From assembly GCA_017885365.1 (NCBI GenBank), contig JAFNGD010000418.1, forward strand, positions 2,687-10,524: a stretch of 7,838 bases of DNA, read 5' to 3'. The notes below the pieces were generated by a model that ran no database searches, was not told where the DNA came from, and was given only the letters and a program-made list of their open reading frames with translations. The translations under genes and the position numbers were made by a program. Source of the DNA: Nitrospirota bacterium. GTDB taxonomy: Bacteria > Nitrospirota > UBA9217. This document shows, in pieces, positions 6,041 through 7,838 of this stretch (its first letter is position 1; each line of letters begins with the position of its first letter).

Positions 6041-7093
6041 TCACTCTGCTGCCGGAAGGGCAGGCACCCGTGCCAGAGATTCCGGCAGCTTCCCGGTCAG
6101 GGAGTGCAGGAACGCTGCGATGTCATCAGCCTGGCCGGTGGTGAGGTCCCTTGCCAGCTGCACCTTGGCCATGATCGTGATCGCATCCACAAGCCGGTCC
6201 ACTGACCCGTCATGAAAGTACGGGGGAGTCATGGCCACGTTCCTGAGCACGGGCACCTTGAATACGAACCGGTCGGACTCGTTCTTCGTCACCGCATACC
6301 GCCCTTCATCGACCTGCACGCTCTTCGTATACTTCTGATAGGGTTCGAACACGCCGAACTTCTGGTACAACTTGCCGCCGAGGTAGGGGCTGAAATGGCA
6401 GGTCAGGCAGCCCGTGTCCATGAAGGCCCTGAGCCCCCGCTTCTGCTGTTCCGAAAGCGCGCCGGCATTTCCCTGCATGAAATCATCGAAGGGTGCCGGC
6501 GTAATGAGCGTCCGTTCATAGGCGCCGACGGCTTTCGCGAAGTTCTCCACCGTCACCGGGTCCTTGTCAGCGGGAAAGGCCGCCTTGAACAGGGCAACAT
6601 ACTCCTTCATCCCCTTCAGGACCTTCTCGACCGACTCGTTGTTCGGCATGCCGAAGGCCGGCGGCCCGGTCAGTGCCTGTCGTGCCTGGTCCTCCACGCT
6701 TGTCCGATTCCCGATCCAGTGCGCCGAGATCTGGTCGGCCGCGTTCAGGATCGTCGGCGAATTGCGCGGATTTTCCTTGCAGTGGTTACCGATCGCCTTC
6801 CGGAGCCCGTCGGCGGCATAGAGCCCCGGGGGATGGCACTTGGCGCAGCTGACCGTCCCGTCGACGGAAATGCGGGATTCGAAAAAGAGCATGTTCCCCA
6901 GCCGCACCTTCTCCGGCGTGATCGGATTGTCCGTCGAAGGCATCGATGCAGGCAGCGGCCCGAAGACCGCCTTTGCGCGGGCGATCAGGTCCTCGTCAGG
7001 GCCGGCAACTGCCGGGCCCGCAAGCATGACCAGCAGGACGAAAACGGCGATACCACCTGCTGCAACGATCGATCCTCTGCATGCGATCTTCAT
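6041..7093 (-). CDS. Di-heme cytochrome c peroxidase/MauG-family protein, periplasmic
   Basis: A 350-residue protein with a clear Sec signal peptide (cleavage likely after AVA30) and two c-type heme motifs, C83-AKC-H87 and C229-LTC-H233. Family blocks are recognisable: RNSPTILNA at 110, W126 at the inter-heme tryptophan position, and YFHDGS near 292. M308 lies 75 residues after the second heme histidine, where the bacterial peroxidases have their axial Met of the high-potential heme. H104 corresponds to the mobile His ligand of the peroxidatic heme. The usual T-N-P-V-E-M segment reads T-G-P-P-A-F here (142-147), so the catalytic Glu appears to be Ala146. The start at 7093 has GAGGAGG six bases upstream. 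The longer frame from 7162 would begin inside a TATAAT box. Family members reduce H2O2 or modify other proteins oxidatively; which applies here is open. Confidence 0.93.
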   Translation of the reverse strand: MKIACRGSIVAAGGIAVFVLLVMLAGPAVAGPDEDLIARAKAVFGPLPASMPSTDNPITPEKVRLGNMLFFESRISVDGTVSCAKCHPPGLYAADGLRKAIGNHCKENPRNSPTILNAADQISAHWIGNRTSVEDQARQALTGPPAFGMPNNESVEKVLKGMKEYVALFKAAFPADKDPVTVENFAKAVGAYERTLITPAPFDDFMQGNAGALSEQQKRGLRAFMDTGCLTCHFSPYLGGKLYQKFGVFEPYQKYTKSVQVDEGRYAVTKNESDRFVFKVPVLRNVAMTPPYFHDGSVDRLVDAITIMAKVQLARDLTTGQADDIAAFLHSLTGKLPESLARVPALPAAE

Positions 7094-7160
7094 AGCAAGC
7101 CTCCTCGTGCCGTCAGGATGGTTCTGCACGGATATCGCGGAACCGGGCGACACATTTACC

Positions 7161-7166
7161 ATTATA
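7161..7166 (-). promoter_or_regulatory. -10 element for the di-heme gene
   Basis: A perfect TATAAT on the minus strand, about 67 bases upstream of the chosen ATG at 7093. No good -35 is seen at 16-19 bases spacing, so an activator may be needed. It lies close to the point where similarity to the yihY remnant ends (about 7192). Confidence 0.45.
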
Positions 7167-7191
7167 TTTTAGCACGCAGTCGGAGCGCTTG

Positions 7192-7350
7192 CAGGGCGAG
7201 AATCGACAGAGGAACGATCGACAACAGGGTATATTAGGCAACTGCGCCGGACAACAGCAACCCCTGGTTGCGCCTGAAGTCACTCAAGACCCAAAACAAG
7301 AAATCGAAGAGCTTCCGGAGGAGCCCGCCTATTGTCTTTTGTTTGTCCAT
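7192..7350 (-). pseudogene. 5' fragment of a YihY/BrkB-family inner-membrane protein gene, broken
   Basis: From ATG 7350 the frame gives 38 residues that include F-R-R-N-Q-G-L-L-L-S-G-A-V-A, then a TAA stop at 7236-7234. The same frame continues directly with Y-T-L-L-S-I-V-P-L-S-I-L-A-L to 7192. Intact YihY/UPF0761 proteins (formerly called RNase BN) carry GAVAYYTLLS.VP at this place near the N-terminus. The stop therefore replaces a tyrosine codon (TAC or TAT to TAA), a single-base change. After about 53 codons similarity ends and the sequence runs into the promoter region of the di-heme gene. Several hundred residues of the usual protein are missing. A weak GGAG lies just upstream of the ATG. 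The fragment sits between an interspersed repeat and the di-heme gene, which suggests deletion or rearrangement. Confidence 0.72.
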
Positions 7351-7427
7351 GTCTCCATGGCTAGAGTCACACCGGTAGGAACGAATAATGCGCCAGTGGA
7401 CAGCAAGTGCATATCTCATATAATGAA

Positions 7428-7480
7428 ATCCCCCTCGCCCAACCTTCTCCCCTCCGGGGCTAGGATAAAGGTGAGGGGGT
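7428..7480. repeat. Interspersed GC-rich palindromic repeat (CCCCCTC...GAGGGGG type)
   Basis: CCCCCTC plus CC (7430-7439) pairs with GG plus GAGGGGG (7470-7479), with one G-T pair. An inner CCCC/GGGG hairpin lies at 7449-7459. Read on the minus strand it encodes the 'PSPGGEK.GRGG' string that often appears as a false ORF from this widespread environmental repeat. It separates the yihY remnant from the small secreted-protein gene and may mark a rearrangement point. Confidence 0.65.
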
Positions 7481-7510
7481 ACTGCTGTAACGGATCCAAA
7501 TGCGATTGCA

Positions 7511-7762
7511 TTAGTTCGCTGCGGGCGTATCTCCAGGCTCGGGTTGCGGACAACTAGCGATACAACTGTTGTAACTCTCCTGGCTCTCCTGTAGGCACTG
7601 AGTGCGCGCCAGATCAGGATCGTCACTTGACGGGCAGTTTGCATCCTTTGATGCTTTTTCCGCAGCACACAGTGTTACGCACTCCACGTTGGTCTCTGCG
7701 GAACTCACAACAGGCAGAAGCAGCAGCGTTCCGAAAATGGCGAGAATGATGATCGATCGCAT
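7511..7762 (-). CDS. Small secreted six-cysteine protein, predicted disulfide-laddered helical hairpin
   Basis: I do not recognise a named family. The 83-residue product has an N-terminal signal peptide (hydrophobic 4-19, likely cleavage after SSA22) and a mature part of about 61 residues. Its six cysteines are at 28, 32, 43, 56, 67 and 71: C-x3-C-x10-C-x12-C-x10-C-x3-C, a symmetric pattern. The two CX3C units are those of alpha-hairpinin-type helical hairpins. The middle D-D-P-D (47-50) is a good turn, and the tail (72-83) is rich in proline and acidic residues. The ATG at 7762 has AGGAGGG just upstream on the minus strand. The gene is separated from the di-heme gene by 417 bases holding a repeat and a pseudogene, so a shared transcript is doubtful. 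The product is presumably periplasmic or extracellular; its function is unknown. Confidence 0.75.
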   Translation of the reverse strand: MRSIIILAIFGTLLLLPVVSSAETNVECVTLCAAEKASKDANCPSSDDPDLARTQCLQESQESYNSCIASCPQPEPGDTPAAN

Positions 7763-7818
7763 GGTCCCTCCTGTTAAGGTTGTAAGAATAGGTGTAAGTC
7801 TGGACTTCTTGGAGACAT

Positions 7819-7837
7819 ACTATATCGCTCCTGTCAA
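7819..7837 (-). promoter_or_regulatory. Possible promoter elements upstream of the small secreted-protein gene
   Basis: On the minus strand TATAGT (7824-7819) resembles a -10 box about 57 bases before the ATG. The TTGACA at 7837-7832 is only 7 bases from it, too close to be its -35 partner. The true -35 may lie beyond the window edge. Confidence 0.25.
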
Positions 7838-7838
7838 G

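Noticed and set aside
7094..7162. Longer N-terminus of the di-heme protein from ATG 7162
   Set aside because: That ATG falls within the TATAAT box. The ATG at 7093 has a strong ribosome binding site and starts directly with the signal peptide.
6212..7237. Plus-strand frame of 341 codons opposite the di-heme cytochrome gene
   Set aside because: It is antisense to a gene with clear heme motifs and signal peptide, and its own translation looks like a composition artefact.
7428..7480. CRISPR-like or terminator reading of the GC-rich palindrome
   Set aside because: Only one copy is present, with no spacers, and no T-run follows. It fits an interspersed repeat better.
7234..7668. Minus-strand frame of 144 codons overlapping the small secreted-protein gene
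   Set aside because: It mixes an out-of-frame reading of the secreted-protein gene, the palindromic repeat and the yihY fragment. Only the last 38 codons plus the sequence beyond the stop are meaningful, as a pseudogene.

Overview
The window looks like a chromosomal segment of a Gram-negative anaerobe or facultative anaerobe. Signal peptides, a Tat-type leader and a periplasmic di-heme c-type cytochrome point to a periplasm. The GEMM-type riboswitch, REP-like palindromes and interspersed GC-rich repeats are of kinds I associate with Desulfobacterota (Geobacter-like) or Nitrospirota genomes. That placement is inference, and nothing here fixes the species.

Layout. Plus strand, 1-1626: the 3' part of a radical SAM/SPASM gene (5' end outside the window), two tandem REP-like hairpins, and a YceI-family gene. 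1627-1881 is a convergent intergenic stretch with a repeat. All remaining genes are on the minus strand. Read in transcription order (high to low coordinates) they are: a small secreted protein with six cysteines (7762-7511); an interspersed palindromic repeat (7480-7428); a decayed 5' fragment of a YihY/BrkB-family membrane protein gene (7350-7192); a di-heme cytochrome c peroxidase-like gene (7093-6041); a GEMM-I (cyclic di-GMP class I) riboswitch with an overlapping terminator (5957-5852); a tandem universal stress protein (5528-4599); then the [2Fe-2S] subunit (4519-4043) and the Tat-exported molybdopterin subunit (4041-1882) of an isoquinoline 1-oxidoreductase-like molybdenum hydroxylase.

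How it may work together. The stress protein and the two molybdenum hydroxylase genes are co-directional and closely spaced, so they may form one transcription unit. It has its own sigma70-like promoter at 5590-5618, and the riboswitch lies about 320 nt upstream of its first gene. Transcription coming from the di-heme gene would have to pass the riboswitch terminator to reach this unit, so c-di-GMP may couple the two. The hydroxylase has no FAD subunit here, so its electrons probably go to a periplasmic carrier not encoded in the window.

The main points for a second look are: the riboswitch, with a swapped C-G pair in its core and P1 competing with the terminator; the yihY remnant; the exactly symmetric cysteine spacing of the small secreted protein; and the apparent loss of the catalytic glutamate in the di-heme protein. 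All calls rest on reading the sequence and remembered family features. No database search was run.
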